Shown piece after piece: positions 1 through 11,237 of a DNA stretch of 64,000 bases. The notes below the pieces were generated by a model that had not been told where the DNA came from, made no database searches, and was given only the letters and a program-made list of their open reading frames with translations. Position 1 is the first letter of the stretch. Every line of letters starts with the position of its first letter. Location: the NCBI RefSeq assembly GCF_010728155.1, contig NZ_AP022605.1:2790001-2854000 (forward strand), given 5' to 3'. This DNA is from Mycolicibacterium doricum. Lineage in GTDB: Bacteria > Actinomycetota > Actinomycetes > Mycobacteriales > Mycobacteriaceae. The translations under genes and the position numbers were made by a program.

Positions 1-814
<814 letters not shown>

Positions 815-1897
815 TCAGACCAGATCCAGTTCGGCGGCGACCGCCACCGGGTCGACCGCCAGGGGCGTGACCGCCGGCATACCCCTGAGCGCGGTGTCGG
901 GGTCCTTGAGTCCGTTGCCGGTGACCGTGCACACCACGGTCGAGCCCTTGGCCACCCAGCCGTCTTCGATCGACTTCAGCAGCCCGGCGACGCTCGCCGC
1001 CGATGCCGGTTCGACGAAGACGCCTTCGGTGCGCGCCACCAGGTGGTACGCCGCCAGGATTTCCTCGTCGGTGGCGGCCAGGAACCGGCCGCCCGACTGC
1101 TGCTGGGCCTCCACCGCCGACGCCCACGACGCCGGTGCGCCGATGCGGATCGCGGTGGCGACGGTCTCCGGGTTCTTCACCGGCTCGCCGGTCACCAGCG
1201 GCGCGGCCCCTGCCGCCTGGATGCCCAGCATGCGGGGCAGCCTGTCAGACACGCCGTCACGGTGGTACTCGCTGTAGCCCTTCCAGTACGCCGTGATGTT
1301 TCCCGCGTTGCCGACCGGCAGGGCGTGCACGTCCGGTGCGGTGCCCAGGACGTCGACGATCTCGAAGGCGGCGGTCTTCTGGCCCTCGATGCGGAACGGG
1401 TTGACCGAGTTGACCAGTGCGACGGTCGGGAAGTCGGCGGTGAGCTTGCGCGCGAGTTCGAGGCAGTCGTCGAAGTTGCCGTCGATCTGGATGATCTTGG
1501 CGCCGTGCATGACCGCCTGGGCCAGCTTGCCCATCGCGATCTTGCCCTGCGGGATCAGCACCGCACAGGTGAGGCCCGCGCGGGCCGCGTACGCGGCCGC
1601 CGACGCCGAGGTGTTGCCCGTCGACGCACACAGCACGGCCTGCTTCCCGCTGGCCGCCGACTCGGTCACGGCGACCGTCATCCCGCGGTCTTTGAACGAA
1701 CCGGTCGGGTTGAGCCCCTCGACTTTGAGATGCACTGTGCACCCAGTCAATTCGCTCAACCGCTTGGCATGCACCAGCGGTGTCCCGCCCTCGAGCAGGG
1801 TGACCGGCGTCCAGTGAGCACCGATGGGAAGCCGATCGCGGTAGGCCTCGATCAGGCCGGGCCACGGCCGGTGCACTGCGTTCACGGGCGTGCTCAT
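815..1897 (-). CDS. thrC: Threonine synthase ThrC
   Basis: Converts O-phosphohomoserine to L-threonine and phosphate, using pyridoxal phosphate, in the cytosol. The 360-residue protein is of the short bacterial class. The PLP lysine is K69 in the motif GSFKDRG, preceded by [11 protein letters not shown]. Further PLP-fold signatures are ASTGNTSAS near residue 92 and a phosphate-cup glycine stretch PVGNAGNI near residue 195. Its ATG overlaps the hom stop codon in an ATGA tetranucleotide, indicating translational coupling, and thrB follows 12 nt later. The set makes threonine from aspartate semialdehyde. Nothing unusual is seen. Confidence 0.97.
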   Translation of the reverse strand: MSTPVNAVHRPWPGLIEAYRDRLPIGAHWTPVTLLEGGTPLVHAKRLSELTGCTVHLKVEGLNPTGSFKDRGMTVAVTESAASGKQAVLCASTGNTSASAAAYAARAGLTCAVLIPQGKIAMGKLAQAVMHGAKIIQIDGNFDDCLELARKLTADFPTVALVNSVNPFRIEGQKTAAFEIVDVLGTAPDVHALPVGNAGNITAYWKGYSEYHRDGVSDRLPRMLGIQAAGAAPLVTGEPVKNPETVATAIRIGAPASWASAVEAQQQSGGRFLAATDEEILAAYHLVARTEGVFVEPASAASVAGLLKSIEDGWVAKGSTVVCTVTGNGLKDPDTALRGMPAVTPLAVDPVAVAAELDLV

Positions 1898-3228
1898 TGG
1901 CTCGTTCCTTCCATGCGCAGCACGCTGTTGACGCTCTGCACGACGTCGAGTTCGGCTAGCGCCGAGACGGTTTCGGACAGCGCCGCGTCGGTCGCGCGGT
2001 GCGTGACAACGACGATGCGGGCTCCGCAGGGCTGTCCGCCCTCGTCGACGACACCCTCCTGGCGTACCTCGGCGATGCTGACCTCACGCTTGCCGAATTC
2101 GGCCGCAACCGAAGACAACACACCCGGACGATCGGCGACGTTCATGTTGACGTAGTACCTCGTGGGGATGAGCCCGATAGGCGACACCGGCAGCTTGGCG
2201 TACTTCGACTCTCGCGGCCCGCGGCCGCCCTGGACCCGGTTGCGCGCGGCCATCACGAGGTCGCCCATGACCGCCGAGGCGGTCGGCGCGCCACCGGCGC
2301 CCTGGCCGTAGAACATCAGCCGGCCGGCCGCCTCCGCCTCGACCACCACGGCGTTGAAGGCGCCGTTGACCGATGCCAGCGGATGGTCGAGCGGAACCAG
2401 CGCCGGATAGACCCGCGCCGAGACGCGCTGCTGACCATCGGTGACCAGCCGCTCACAGATCGCTAGCAGCTTGATCGTGCAGCCGAGCGCGTGGGCGGAT
2501 TCGAAGTCTTCGGCGGTGACCCGCGTGATGCCCTCGCGGTAGACGTCGTCGGCCGTCACCCGGGTGTGGAACGCGATGGACGCCAGAATGGCCGCCTTGG
2601 CCGCGGCGTCGTAGCCCTCCACGTCGGCGGTCGGATCGGCCTCGGCGTATCCGAGCGCGCTTGCGTCGGCCAGTGCGCTGTCGTAGTCGGCGCCGGTGTC
2701 GTTCATCGCGGACAGGATGTAATTGGTCGTGCCGTTGACGATGCCGGCGACCCTCAGCACGCTGTCACCGGCCAGCGACTGGGTCAGCGGCCGGATCACC
2801 GGGATGGCACCGGCCACGGCGGCCTCGAAGTACAGGTCGACGCGGGCGGCCTCGGCGGCTTGGGCCAGCTCACCCGTCGACTGCGCCATCAGCGCCTTGT
2901 TGGCGGTCACCACCGACTTGCCCTGTTCGAGCGCGGAGAGGATCGCCTTGCGCGCCGGTTCGACCGGTCCCATCACCTCGACGACGATGTCGACGTCCTC
3001 ACGTGAGACCAGTTCCTCGATGTTGTCGGTGAGCAGCTCGGCTGGCACACCCCGGTCGTCGGCCACCCGGCGCACACCGACCCCGCGTAGCAGGAGGGGG
3101 GCGCCGACACGCGCGGCGAGGTCGGTCGCGCTGTGCTCGATGATGCGGACCACTTCGCTGCCCACATTGCCGAGGCCGAGGACGGCTACGCCGACCGGTT
3201 TGTCGCCTACGGATTTGTCACTGTTCAT
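1894..3228 (-). CDS. hom: Homoserine dehydrogenase
   Basis: Reduces aspartate semialdehyde to homoserine with NAD(P)H, the branch point toward threonine and methionine. The 444 residues comprise an N-terminal Rossmann domain (GLGNVGSEV near residue 18), a central substrate and dimerisation region with [11 protein letters not shown] near residue 160 and the catalytic-type lysine in DAAAKAAIL near residue 207, and a C-terminal ACT domain from about residue 360 ([18 protein letters not shown]), the usual site of threonine feedback. It is monofunctional, without an aspartokinase domain, as in other actinobacteria. Start and stop both sit in ATGA overlaps with lysA and thrC. It is called thrA in M. 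tuberculosis. Confidence 0.97.
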   Translation of the reverse strand: MNSDKSVGDKPVGVAVLGLGNVGSEVVRIIEHSATDLAARVGAPLLLRGVGVRRVADDRGVPAELLTDNIEELVSREDVDIVVEVMGPVEPARKAILSALEQGKSVVTANKALMAQSTGELAQAAEAARVDLYFEAAVAGAIPVIRPLTQSLAGDSVLRVAGIVNGTTNYILSAMNDTGADYDSALADASALGYAEADPTADVEGYDAAAKAAILASIAFHTRVTADDVYREGITRVTAEDFESAHALGCTIKLLAICERLVTDGQQRVSARVYPALVPLDHPLASVNGAFNAVVVEAEAAGRLMFYGQGAGGAPTASAVMGDLVMAARNRVQGGRGPRESKYAKLPVSPIGLIPTRYYVNMNVADRPGVLSSVAAEFGKREVSIAEVRQEGVVDEGGQPCGARIVVVTHRATDAALSETVSALAELDVVQSVNSVLRMEGTSQ

Positions 3229-4649
3229 TGACCACTCACTTCCAGACTCAACAGATCGTCGACCGTCTCGCGGCGCAGGATCAGGCGCGCGTGCCCGTCG
3301 CGCACCGCCACCACCGCGGGGCGGCCGATCAGGTTGTAACGGCTCGACATCGAATAGCAGTAGGCGCCGGTCGCGGCGACCCCGAGCAGATCACCCGGAG
3401 ACACGTCGCCGGAGATCCAGGCGTCGCGCACGACGATGTCACCGCTCTCGCAGTGCTTGCCGACCACCCGGCTCAGCGCGGGGTCGGCGTCGCTGACCCG
3501 GGAGATCAACCGGACGTCGTACTCGGCGCCGTACAGCGAGGTGCGGATGTTGTCACTCATCCCGCCGTCGACGCTGACGTAGCGCCGGTACCGGTCGGAC
3601 GCGACGGCGACGTCTTTGACGGTGCCGACCTGGTAGAGCGTGATCGTGCCCGGTCCGGCGATGGCCCGGCCAGGCTCGACCACCAGCTTCGGGGTGGGCA
3701 GGCCGACGGCGGCGGACTCCGCGCCCACGATGGCGCCCAGCTTGGCCGCGAGGTCGGCGACCGGTGGCGGATCGTCCTGCGGCAGATAGGAGATACCGAG
3801 CCCACCACCGAGGTCGACGGTGGACATCTGTGCGGTCTTGTCCACGCCGAACTCGGCGACGACGTCACGCAGCAGGCCGATCACCCGGTGCGCGGCGATC
3901 TCGAATCCCGCGACGTCGAAGATCTGCGAGCCGATGTGGCTGTGCAGACCGACCAGCCGCAGGTGGTCGGTCTCGAACACCCGGCGCACGGCCGCCATCG
4001 CGGCACCGCTGGTCAGCGACAGTCCGAACTTCTGATCCTCGTGCGCGGTCGAGATGAACTCGTGCGTGTGGGCTTCCACACCGACGGTCACTCGCACCAG
4101 GACGTCCTGGACCACCCCGGCCCCGGCGGCGATCTCGTCGAGGCGCTCGATCTCGATCATCGAGTCGACCACCACGTGACCGACACCGGATTTCACCGCG
4201 AGGGTCAGTTCGTCGAGAGACTTGTTGTTGCCGTGCAACGCGATGCGCTCGGCCGGAAAGCCGGCATGCAGGGCGACGGCGAGTTCTCCGCCGCTGGCGA
4301 CGTCGAGCGCCAACCCCTCCTCGTCGATCCAGCGCGCCACCTCGGTGCACAGGAACGCCTTTGCGGCGTAACGCACGTACTCGCCGCCACCGAACGCATC
4401 GGAGATCTCCCGGCACCGGGAGCGAAAGTCGTCCTCGTCGACGACGAAGACCGGCGTGCCGAACTGAGCGGCGATGTCGGTGATCGACACTCCGGCGATC
4501 GACACCACGCCGTCAGCGCCGCGAACCGCGTTGCGCGGCCAGACGTTCGGGGCGATTCGCAGGACCTCGTCGGGGCCGGCCGGACGCGGCGGCGCGCCGC
4601 CGTGGTGGACCTCTTCGGCATGCCGGGGGCCGGCGGGGTGGGCGTTCAC
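3225..4649 (-). CDS. lysA: Diaminopimelate decarboxylase LysA
   Basis: Decarboxylates meso-diaminopimelate to lysine, the final lysine step, and so sets the balance between lysine and peptidoglycan precursor. It is a fold-III PLP enzyme. The PLP lysine is in YAAKAFL (about K97); the glycine loop is [10 protein letters not shown], and the C-terminal pocket motifs include CESGDIVV and [11 protein letters not shown] use GTG 4649, which overlaps the argS stop as GTGA and gives 474 residues, close to the usual 447-475. The open frame extends to 4718, but that part only overlaps argS. Its stop overlaps the hom start. Confidence 0.95.
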   Translation of the reverse strand: MNAHPAGPRHAEEVHHGGAPPRPAGPDEVLRIAPNVWPRNAVRGADGVVSIAGVSITDIAAQFGTPVFVVDEDDFRSRCREISDAFGGGEYVRYAAKAFLCTEVARWIDEEGLALDVASGGELAVALHAGFPAERIALHGNNKSLDELTLAVKSGVGHVVVDSMIEIERLDEIAAGAGVVQDVLVRVTVGVEAHTHEFISTAHEDQKFGLSLTSGAAMAAVRRVFETDHLRLVGLHSHIGSQIFDVAGFEIAAHRVIGLLRDVVAEFGVDKTAQMSTVDLGGGLGISYLPQDDPPPVADLAAKLGAIVGAESAAVGLPTPKLVVEPGRAIAGPGTITLYQVGTVKDVAVASDRYRRYVSVDGGMSDNIRTSLYGAEYDVRLISRVSDADPALSRVVGKHCESGDIVVRDAWISGDVSPGDLLGVAATGAYCYSMSSRYNLIGRPAVVAVRDGHARLILRRETVDDLLSLEVSGQ

Positions 4650-6298
4650 ATCCGCTCCGGAGCGCTCACGCCGAGAATCGCCAGACCGTTGGCGACCACC
4701 TGGCGGGTCGCCTGGCACAGCGCCAGGCGGGCCGAGTGCAGGTCGGACGGCTCTTCGTCACCCTGCGGCAGCACACGGCAGGAGTCGTAGAACCGGTGGT
4801 AGTCACCGGCGAGGTCCTCGAGGTAGCGGCACACCCGGTGTGGTTCGCGCAGCGCGGCCGCCGACTCCAGCACCCGCGGGAACTCGCCCAGGTTGCGGAT
4901 CAGGGTGCCCTCCTTGTCGTGGGTGAGCAGGTCGAGGTGGTCGGTACGCACCACGACGCCGAGGTCGGCCGCGTTGCGGGCCAGCGCCGAGAGCCGTGCG
5001 TGGGCGTACTGCACGTAGTAGACCGGGTTTTCGTTGGACGCCGAGGACCACAGCGCAAGGTCGATGTCGATCGGGGTGTCCACCGACGAGCGGATCAGCG
5101 CGTAGCGGGCGGCGTCGACACCGATCGCCTCGACCAGGTCGTCAAGGGTGATCACCGTTCCCGCGCGCTTGCTCATCCGCACCGGTTGGCCGTCGCGGAC
5201 CAGGTTGACCATCTGGCCGATCAGCACCTCGACGGTGTCCGGATCGTCACCGAGCGCCGCTGCGGCCGCCTTGAGCCGGGCGATGTAGCCGTGGTGATCC
5301 GCTCCGAGCATGTAGATGCACAGGTCGAAACCGCGCTGCCGCTTGTCCAGGAAGTAGGCGAGGTCACCGGCGATGTAGGCGGGGGCGCCGTCGCTCTTGA
5401 TGACGACGCGGTCCTTGTCGTCACCGAAGTCGGTGGTGCGCAGCCAGGTGGCGCCGTCCTTCTCGTAAATCGCGCCGTTCTCCCGCAGGCGGGCAATAGC
5501 CTCCTCGACGCGTCCGCTGGTGTGCATGGAGTCTTCGTGGGTGAAGACGTCGAAGTCCGTGCCGAACTCGTGCAGCGAGGTCTTGATGTGGTCGAACATC
5601 AGGTCAACGCCGATTGCTCGGAACGCCTCGCGCATCCGGTCGTCGGGCAGCTCCAGCGCACCGGGATCCTTGGCCAGCACCTGCGCGGCGATGTCGCCGA
5701 TGTAGCTGCCTGCGTAGCCGTCCTCGGGGGTGGGTTTCCCCTTCGCCGCCGCGATCAAGGAGCTGACGAACCGGTCGATCTGCGCGCCGTGATCGTTGAA
5801 GTAGTACTCCCGCACCACCGCGGCGCCCTGGGTGGCCAGCAGCCGGCCGAGCGCGTCGCCGACGGCGGCCCACCGGGTACCGCCGATGTGGATGGGGCCG
5901 GTCGGGTTGGCCGAGACGAACTCGAGGTTGATGTTGCGGTCGGCCAGCGCGGTGGAGTGCCCGTAGCGCTGTGCGGCGGTGATGATTTCACCGACGATCA
6001 CGTTCTGGGCGGCGGCCTCGATGCGCAGATTGACGAAACCCGGACCGGCCACGTCGGCGGACGAGATGCCGGGGGCGGCGGTCAGCGCCTCGGCCAGCCA
6101 TCCCGCCAACTCGCGGGGGTTGGCGCCGACCTTCTTACCGAGCTGCAACGCCAAGTTGGTGGCGTAATCGCCGTGCTCGGGATTGCGGGGACGCTCCACC
6201 GTGACGGTCGCGGGCAGTGCGGCGGTGTCCAGGCCGCGCTCGGTCAACACAGCGGTCGCGGTGGTGCTGAGCAAGTCGGCGAGGTCGGCGGGTGTCAC
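4646..6298 (-). CDS. argS: Arginyl-tRNA synthetase ArgS
   Basis: Class I synthetase that charges tRNA-Arg. The 550-residue protein has the N-terminal tRNA-recognition domain, the HIGH-type motif as HIGG at residues 137-140 within [10 protein letters not shown], the KMSKS-equivalent RMSKRAG, and a C-terminal DALR-type helical anticodon domain ending in [13 protein letters not shown]. It starts at ATG 6298 and heads the operon; a tRNA-Arg gene begins about 100 bp away in divergent orientation. The head-gene position ahead of lysA-hom-thrC-thrB is the standard mycobacterial arrangement. The gene looks intact. Confidence 0.97.
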   Translation of the reverse strand: MTPADLADLLSTTATAVLTERGLDTAALPATVTVERPRNPEHGDYATNLALQLGKKVGANPRELAGWLAEALTAAPGISSADVAGPGFVNLRIEAAAQNVIVGEIITAAQRYGHSTALADRNINLEFVSANPTGPIHIGGTRWAAVGDALGRLLATQGAAVVREYYFNDHGAQIDRFVSSLIAAAKGKPTPEDGYAGSYIGDIAAQVLAKDPGALELPDDRMREAFRAIGVDLMFDHIKTSLHEFGTDFDVFTHEDSMHTSGRVEEAIARLRENGAIYEKDGATWLRTTDFGDDKDRVVIKSDGAPAYIAGDLAYFLDKRQRGFDLCIYMLGADHHGYIARLKAAAAALGDDPDTVEVLIGQMVNLVRDGQPVRMSKRAGTVITLDDLVEAIGVDAARYALIRSSVDTPIDIDLALWSSASNENPVYYVQYAHARLSALARNAADLGVVVRTDHLDLLTHDKEGTLIRNLGEFPRVLESAAALREPHRVCRYLEDLAGDYHRFYDSCRVLPQGDEEPSDLHSARLALCQATRQVVANGLAILGVSAPERM

Positions 6299-6400
6299 GG
6301 GGGTCCATCCTATGGTCTGCGGTGGTCAGTGCCCGAATCCATTCCGCGGCTCCCGATGCGTTACGCTGTGCAGGCCCAATGGCGCGGCACATCTGAACGC

Positions 6401-6473
6401 GCCCCCGTAGCTCAGGGGATAGAGCGTCTGCCTCCGGAGCAGAAGGCCGCAGGTTCGAATCCTGCCGGGGGCA
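6401..6473 (+). tRNA. tRNA-Arg (anticodon CCG)
   Basis: A 73-nt cloverleaf can be folded by eye. The acceptor stem GCCCCCG pairs with CGGGGGC, the D arm is GCTC..GAGC, the anticodon stem TCTGC/GCAGA encloses loop CTCCGGA with anticodon CCG, and the T arm GCAGG/CCTGC encloses TTCGAAT. The discriminator base is A. The CCA end is not encoded (ACCC follows), as is common in actinobacteria. It reads CGG codons. Confidence 0.95.
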
Positions 6474-6583
6474 CCCAAAGACGAGATCCGCTGGTACGGT
6501 CTCCGGCGACTAACTGACTGCGGCCCCCGGATCGAGTGGCTCAGTCGCCCGCGTCGCATTCATCAGCATGTAAAAGTGAGCGA

Positions 6584-8077
6584 GTGAATCCCGATAAGGG
6601 GGCGGCGGGAGATCAGCGGGTTCACTCCGACAAGCCGGCCGTCGTCTTCGTCGTCGCCTGCCTACTCGCCGTTCTCGTCGTCGGCTGGCTCTCGCTGGTG
6701 ACCCAGCCGACGGCACTGGCCTCGACGGCGTGGTGGCCCGTCGCTGATCCTCAGAGGTCGGCACGATCGCCTGCCGCGCCTGTCTGCACCGCGCGACCTC
6801 GGTCGGTTACTGGTGGCCGTCACTTCCGCGGCGGTGGTCTACGACCTCGTCGGCGCCGGAGCCACCTACCTGCTCGCCGACTCCACCGAGGCGTGAATCC
6901 GGCTGGTGACGTCGGCGCCGAAACATGCTGCCGGGATGCTGCTGCTGGTCCCGCTGTTCATGGACCTGCCCAATCGCCCGCGGCACGCCGGGCGGGCGGA
7001 GACAGTCGCGCAGGTCTGGCAATCGCCGTCATCGCCTCAGCGGCAGCGCGTACGGCACCGGACCGTTCGCCTTCAACCTCCTGGCGCCGGAGATGGACAA
7101 CCTCGTCCTGCAGGTCTTCGAGCTCTCGATGGTGGTCGTCTTCCTCTCGCTCTCGCTCTCGCTCGCTGTGGGCCAGGAGCGGGCCACCGCGCGGCGGCTC
7201 AACGAGAGCGAGGAACTGTTCCGCCGGATCTTCGACACGTCAGTCGCCGGGATGGTGATCGCCACCCGCCACGTCACCGGCTGGAAGGTATTGCGCGCCA
7301 ACCACTCTGCGATGGCCATCATCTCCGGACTGCTCGTCCGCCGCCTGGAGCAGGAGGAACTCGAACGCGCCGCCGAAGTGCGGCGCGCTCTCCTGCCGGG
7401 GACGCTCCCGCCCACACCAGGCTGGAGTTCGGGTGCGGCTTCGGTGCCGGCGAGGCAGGTCGGTGAGGACTTCTACGACATTCGGGTCGAGGTGCCGCAC
7501 GCCGTCCGAGCCGTGGCGACCAGGGCCGCGCTGCGGACCAACGACCCGCAGCTCAGTCCGTCGGCCGCCATGAGCCGCGTGGCCGGCGTCGTCGACCACG
7601 ACCTGCAGCGCACCAGCGCGTTCATCACCCTGACCTACGTGCTCGTCGACCTCGTCACCGGGGACTTCCGCTTCGCCGACGCCGGGCACAGGCTGTGCTT
7701 TGTCGTCCGGACCGGTTCACATCACGTCGAGCGGGCGGCCTCCAACGGTCTGCCGATCGGGCTGGACAGCGGCTGGGACGAGCGACACGGAGCCCTCCAG
7801 CCCGGCGACGCGCTTCTCCTCGTCAGCAACGGCGTGATGGATCTGTGGGGCGGCACCGTCGAGCAGCCGTCGGATGCCGTGGCCGAGTGCGCGCCGCAGC
7901 ATGGCACCAGCCCACAGGCGCTGGTCGACGCCCTGTGTGCGCGCGAACGGGGATCTGGACCGCGACGACGTGACGGCCGTCGTACTGCGGCGCGACCTGA
8001 TGCACGCCGGTCGCGAACGTCCGCCTCATTCGCCAGGCTCGTCGAGCATCTCCGGGGATTGCGGGAGCAGTTCGTAG
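6584..8077 (+). pseudogene. Decayed MASE1-PAS-PP2C (SpoIIE-type) phosphatase gene
   Basis: Pieces of one membrane-bound regulatory phosphatase are recognisable in all three plus frames. GTG 6584 opens a basic N-terminus and a hydrophobic segment (VVFVVACLLAVLVVGWLSL), which breaks near 6740. A second frame resumes at about 6766-6895 (LLVAVTSAAVVYDLVGAGA), a third at about 6906 (MLLLVPLFMDLPNRPR), and a fourth block near 7060 holds the end of the MASE1-like region, a PAS start (ESEELFRRIFDTSVAGMVI) and an RsbU-like PP2C start (RRALLPGTLPPTPGW, ARQVGEDFYDIRVE). The PP2C then jumps across a missing metal-binding segment, continues to about 7940, and finishes in another frame as DRDDVTAVVLRRD. 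Several indels plus internal deletions make it non-functional. In the family such proteins control anti-sigma antagonists. Confidence 0.85.
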
Positions 8078-8554
8078 AGGTGGGCCCGGCGTCGCCAGCT
8101 CGGTCATGAGCTACGCCATCTGACCCGCCGAATGCCGTTCGGGCAGGCCGAGCGGGATCGCCGGTCCAGTGCGGAGGCCAGGCCCGGTGGTCGTGCCCTG
8201 GTCGTGCCCCGACGGCCACAGCTTCCGGAACCCGTATGACGTCCAGTCCGCCGGATCTCGAATTCCTCGTTACAAGCCTCGACGGCGAAGACCCATGCCT
8301 CGGTATTGCCGATTCGCTGTCGCTCGATCCCCCGTAGTGTTTTGCGGCTCAGCAATACTTCACAACACCGAGCGTGTTTGCCAGCGCAACGTTCCCCGCC
8401 CAAGTGTGTGTCGCTAGCGCATTTCCGCAGCTGCCGGCGGTGGTTCGGCCTGCTAAGCAAATACGGCCTATACGTCCGCAAAGGCGAGTAAGCCAACGCA
8501 CAATTTGCTCGAAAGGGATACGATTTATTTGATTTTCTATCCGAGGGGTTGAAC
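8078..8554. other. Intergenic stretch, no recognisable gene
   Basis: No open frame here resembles a family I know. Frames on both strands are short or run antisense into the neighbouring gene. Composition becomes clearly AT-richer over about 8440-8540 (for example CGATTTATTTGATTTTCTAT at 8521-8540), the likely upstream control region of the exported protein gene that follows. I could not place a convincing promoter hexamer pair at normal spacing. The first 400 bp may be degraded coding sequence continuous with the preceding pseudogene, but I see no homology to prove it. Confidence 0.4.
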
Positions 8555-9037
8555 GTGGATTTCAAACGAGTACTGGCCGGGGCATCGATCGTCGGTGTCG
8601 TGGGCCTTCTGGCCTGGTTCCTGGGCGCGGGGGTCGCTTCAGCAGAACCGGTCGCCGCACCAGAATGTGCCGATCCGGCCATGTGTGAGCGGGCCCCGGA
8701 GGAGCAGCCTGCGGAGAAGAAGAACACCGCGGAGAAGGCGCCGATCCAGATTCCCGAGGCGTGGTCCCGCGAGGTCGCCAAGAACGTGGCCAACCTGCCG
8801 TCGGCGGTCGAGGCGAACGGCAGCGTCCCGATCTCAGTCGGCCTGCCCGACGTGGTTCCCGACATCGGGCTCAGCGTGCCGTTCAACCTCCACGCGCCGG
8901 CTCTGCCCGGGGTCGGCCTGCCTGCCGTCGGCATGCCGAGCGTGAACCTTCCGGCGCCGAAGCTAGGGCCGCCGACCAACCCGCTCAATCTCGGCCCGCC
9001 GAGCAACCCGTTCAAGCTGCCGACGATCGGCTTCTGA
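8555..9037 (+). CDS. Small exported proline-rich protein
   Basis: 160 residues with a Sec-type signal peptide: basic start VDFKRV, hydrophobic core VVGLLAWFLGAG, and predicted cleavage after ASA at residue 30. The mature part has two cysteines about six residues apart (PECADPAMCE), a lysine/glutamate-rich stretch, then a proline- and glycine-rich tail built of imperfect repeats such as PGVGLPAVGMPSVNLP and GPPTNPLNLGPPSNP. GTG 8555 is preferred over TTG 8549 because GAGGGG at 8543-8548 gives 6-nt spacing to it. I recognise the general style of mycobacterial secreted proteins but no named family. It stands alone, downstream of an AT-rich leader, so it is probably separately transcribed. Function unknown. 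Confidence 0.75.
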   Translation: MDFKRVLAGASIVGVVGLLAWFLGAGVASAEPVAAPECADPAMCERAPEEQPAEKKNTAEKAPIQIPEAWSREVAKNVANLPSAVEANGSVPISVGLPDVVPDIGLSVPFNLHAPALPGVGLPAVGMPSVNLPAPKLGPPTNPLNLGPPSNPFKLPTIGF

Positions 9038-9220
9038 TCCGGCGCTGACCAGGCGATCGTGGCCGTGTCGGAGATTGAGTTCGACGCCATTTGCAGCCGG
9101 ATCCGCATGGCCGGCAGCACCGCGGGGTGAGCCACCACGACGGGGGCCGCGGCGGTCTACTAGCAGGAACCCGCGCGGGGCACTACCTCGAGATCATCAC
9201 CCGGCCTACAGGTCGGGCTC

Positions 9221-10591
9221 CTAGATCTTCTGGTAAGGGACCGGATCCGGCGCATCATCGGTGCCGGGCGTGACGGTGCCGTTGATCGGACAGCGGGTGG
9301 TCTCCGGGACCTTCATCAGGGCGAGTGCACCTATGACGCACGCGGTCATCATGTAATAGGCCGGGAACAGCACGTCGCCTGTGCGGTTGGTGAGCCACTC
9401 GTTCACCGCCGGGGCGGTGCCACCGAAGATCGACGTCGACACGTTATAGGCGATCGCGAAGCCGGCGTAACGCACCTGGGTGGGGAACATGGCCGGGAAC
9501 GTCGCCGAGATGGTCGCCAGCTGCGGTACGTAGAGCAGTCCCAGCACCGCGAACCCGATCACCGCCCCGGCCAGGTTCGTGCCCATGAGCAGGAACATCG
9601 GGACACCCGCCACGAAGAGCCCGACGAGCGAGAACCACCACAGCGGCTTGCGCCCCACCCGGTCGCTGAGCAGACCGACGAACGGCACGAAGACCATCAT
9701 CGCCAGCATGCCGATGATCGGCACGAACAGTGATTGGTCGGCCGACAGCCCGATCTGGGTCTCCAGGTAGGTGGGCATGTAGCTGAGGAGTGTGTAGTTG
9801 ACGACGTTCAACGCGACGACCATCCCGCCGAGCCGCAGGATGGGCCGCCAATAGCGGGCGAGGAGATCCCGGAATTGTGCGGTGGCCTGGTCCTCGTTCT
9901 GGCCCTTCTCCTCGAGTTCGCGGAAGACCGGGGTGTCCTCGAGCCGCGACCGCAGGTAGACCCCGATCAAGCCGAGCGGCGCGGCGAGCAGGAACGGCAG
10001 CCGCCACCCCCAGTCGTGCATCTGATCGTCCCCGAGCATCAGGGAGAAGCTCAGCATGAGAAGCGCGCCGACCGCGAATCCGCCGAGCGTCCCGAACTCG
10101 AGGAAGCTACCGAGCATTCCGCGGCGACGGCTAGGGGCGTATTCGGCCATGAACGTCGCGGCGCCGCCGTACTCACCGCCGGTGGAGAAACCCTGGACCA
10201 TCCGCAACAGGACCAGTAGGAACGGCGCCCACATCCCGATCGCGGCGTAGGTGGGAACCAGCCCCACACAGAACGTCGCGCCGGCCATCAGGATGATCGT
10301 GATCGCCAGCACCCTCTTGCGGCCCAGCCGGTCGCCGAGCGGACCCCAGATGAAACCACCCAGCGGCCTCACCAGGAAAGAGACGGCGAACGTCATCAGC
10401 GCGAGCAGCGTCGCGCGCCCCGCTTCTCCGGGGAAGATCGCCGCGGAGATGTAGCTGACGCCGTATGCGTAGATGCCGTAGTCGAACCACTCGGTCGCAT
10501 TGCCGATCGCCGATGCGGCGATCGCCTTCCGAACTGTTCCCGGATCTGGGTGGCCGTCGGCGGTCGTCGGTCGATCATCTTCGGAAGCCAT
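9221..10591 (-). CDS. MFS transporter, metabolite:H+ symporter (ProP/ShiA-like)
   Basis: A 456-residue inner-membrane transporter with twelve predicted membrane segments. Family marks are an N-terminal TEWFDYGIYAYG, the loop-2/3 motif GPLGDRLGRKR, VQGFSTGGEYGGAATF in segment 4, and the matching LLSDRVGRKPLWW in the second half. These point to the metabolite:H+ symporter branch, which takes up osmolytes, dicarboxylates or shikimate; the substrate cannot be told from sequence. ATG 10591 has GAGAGGA five bases upstream and fits the family N-terminus, so the longer open frame to 10882 is not used. It lies downstream of the Rrf2 gene on the same strand with a 115-bp gap. Confidence 0.88.
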   Translation of the reverse strand: MASEDDRPTTADGHPDPGTVRKAIAASAIGNATEWFDYGIYAYGVSYISAAIFPGEAGRATLLALMTFAVSFLVRPLGGFIWGPLGDRLGRKRVLAITIILMAGATFCVGLVPTYAAIGMWAPFLLVLLRMVQGFSTGGEYGGAATFMAEYAPSRRRGMLGSFLEFGTLGGFAVGALLMLSFSLMLGDDQMHDWGWRLPFLLAAPLGLIGVYLRSRLEDTPVFRELEEKGQNEDQATAQFRDLLARYWRPILRLGGMVVALNVVNYTLLSYMPTYLETQIGLSADQSLFVPIIGMLAMMVFVPFVGLLSDRVGRKPLWWFSLVGLFVAGVPMFLLMGTNLAGAVIGFAVLGLLYVPQLATISATFPAMFPTQVRYAGFAIAYNVSTSIFGGTAPAVNEWLTNRTGDVLFPAYYMMTACVIGALALMKVPETTRCPINGTVTPGTDDAPDPVPYQKI

Positions 10592-10706
10592 TGGGTCCTC
10601 TCGGTGGCCGGCAACCGACGTTACCGCTCCGCGGTCCGGCCACCCAGACGCCGGGCCGGCCCGTCGGATCGATCGGAACCCACCACGACGGCACCGATGG
10701 CTTGAA

Positions 10707-11207
10707 TCAGCTCGGGCGCAGGCCATTCGAGCCCGCGCGGTAATGGCCGCGCTTGTGCTCCTGGTCGAGGTAATCACCGGCCATCGACGCCACATGTTCG
10801 GGCAGGGCACCCGAAGCCACGTCGGCCAGGCTGGTCTGTTCGAGCACCGAACGCATGCTGGCCCGCAACGCGCGCCACACATCGGTCAATGCGGCGGTCG
10901 GCCCCGAGTACGGCAGATCACCGAGGCCGATGTCGCGCACGCTGGCAAGCGGGCCGTCGATGCAGCGCAGCACGTCGGCGATGCTGATGTCGGCGGCCGG
11001 CCGGGCAAGTTCGTACCCGCCGTCGCGGCCGCGCTGGCTGCGCACCAGCCGGTCGGTGCGCAGATCGGAGAGGATGTCGACGAGGAACTGCCCCGGAATA
11101 CCCTGGGCTTTTGCGAGGTCGTCGGTCTTGACCAGCACGCCGTCCTCGACGGTGGCCAGTTGCACCATCGCCCGGACGGCATATTCCGCCTTGGCCGACA
11201 TCCGCAT
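10707..11207 (-). CDS. Rrf2-family transcriptional regulator
   Basis: 166 residues with an N-terminal winged helix typical of Rrf2 proteins ([16 protein letters not shown], then [36 protein letters not shown]) and a C-terminal dimerisation helix. The iron-sulfur members of this family use three closely spaced cysteines; here the only cysteine is in DVLRCIDG, so a cluster of the IscR/NsrR type is not expected. It sits next to the cysD-cysNC-cysQ genes, as does its apparent M. tuberculosis counterpart Rv1287, so control of sulfur assimilation like that by CymR is a reasonable inference, not shown here. ATG 11207 or ATG 11201 could start it. Confidence 0.9.
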   Translation of the reverse strand: MRMSAKAEYAVRAMVQLATVEDGVLVKTDDLAKAQGIPGQFLVDILSDLRTDRLVRSQRGRDGGYELARPAADISIADVLRCIDGPLASVRDIGLGDLPYSGPTAALTDVWRALRASMRSVLEQTSLADVASGALPEHVASMAGDYLDQEHKRGHYRAGSNGLRPS

Positions 11208-11237
11208 GAACCCAGGCTAGTCGCCCGGTCGGCCAGC

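Noticed and set aside
6330..6400. Promoter for tRNA-Arg (TACGCT at 6362 as -10)
   Set aside because: The best -35 candidate sits only 14 bases away and is poor, so evidence is too weak to list.
4736..6517. 593-codon plus-strand ORF
   Set aside because: Antisense to argS and running through the tRNA gene; no protein-like motifs.
8104..9138. 344-codon minus-strand ORF
   Set aside because: Mostly antisense to the exported-protein gene, which has a good signal peptide and ribosome-binding site; no recognisable family.
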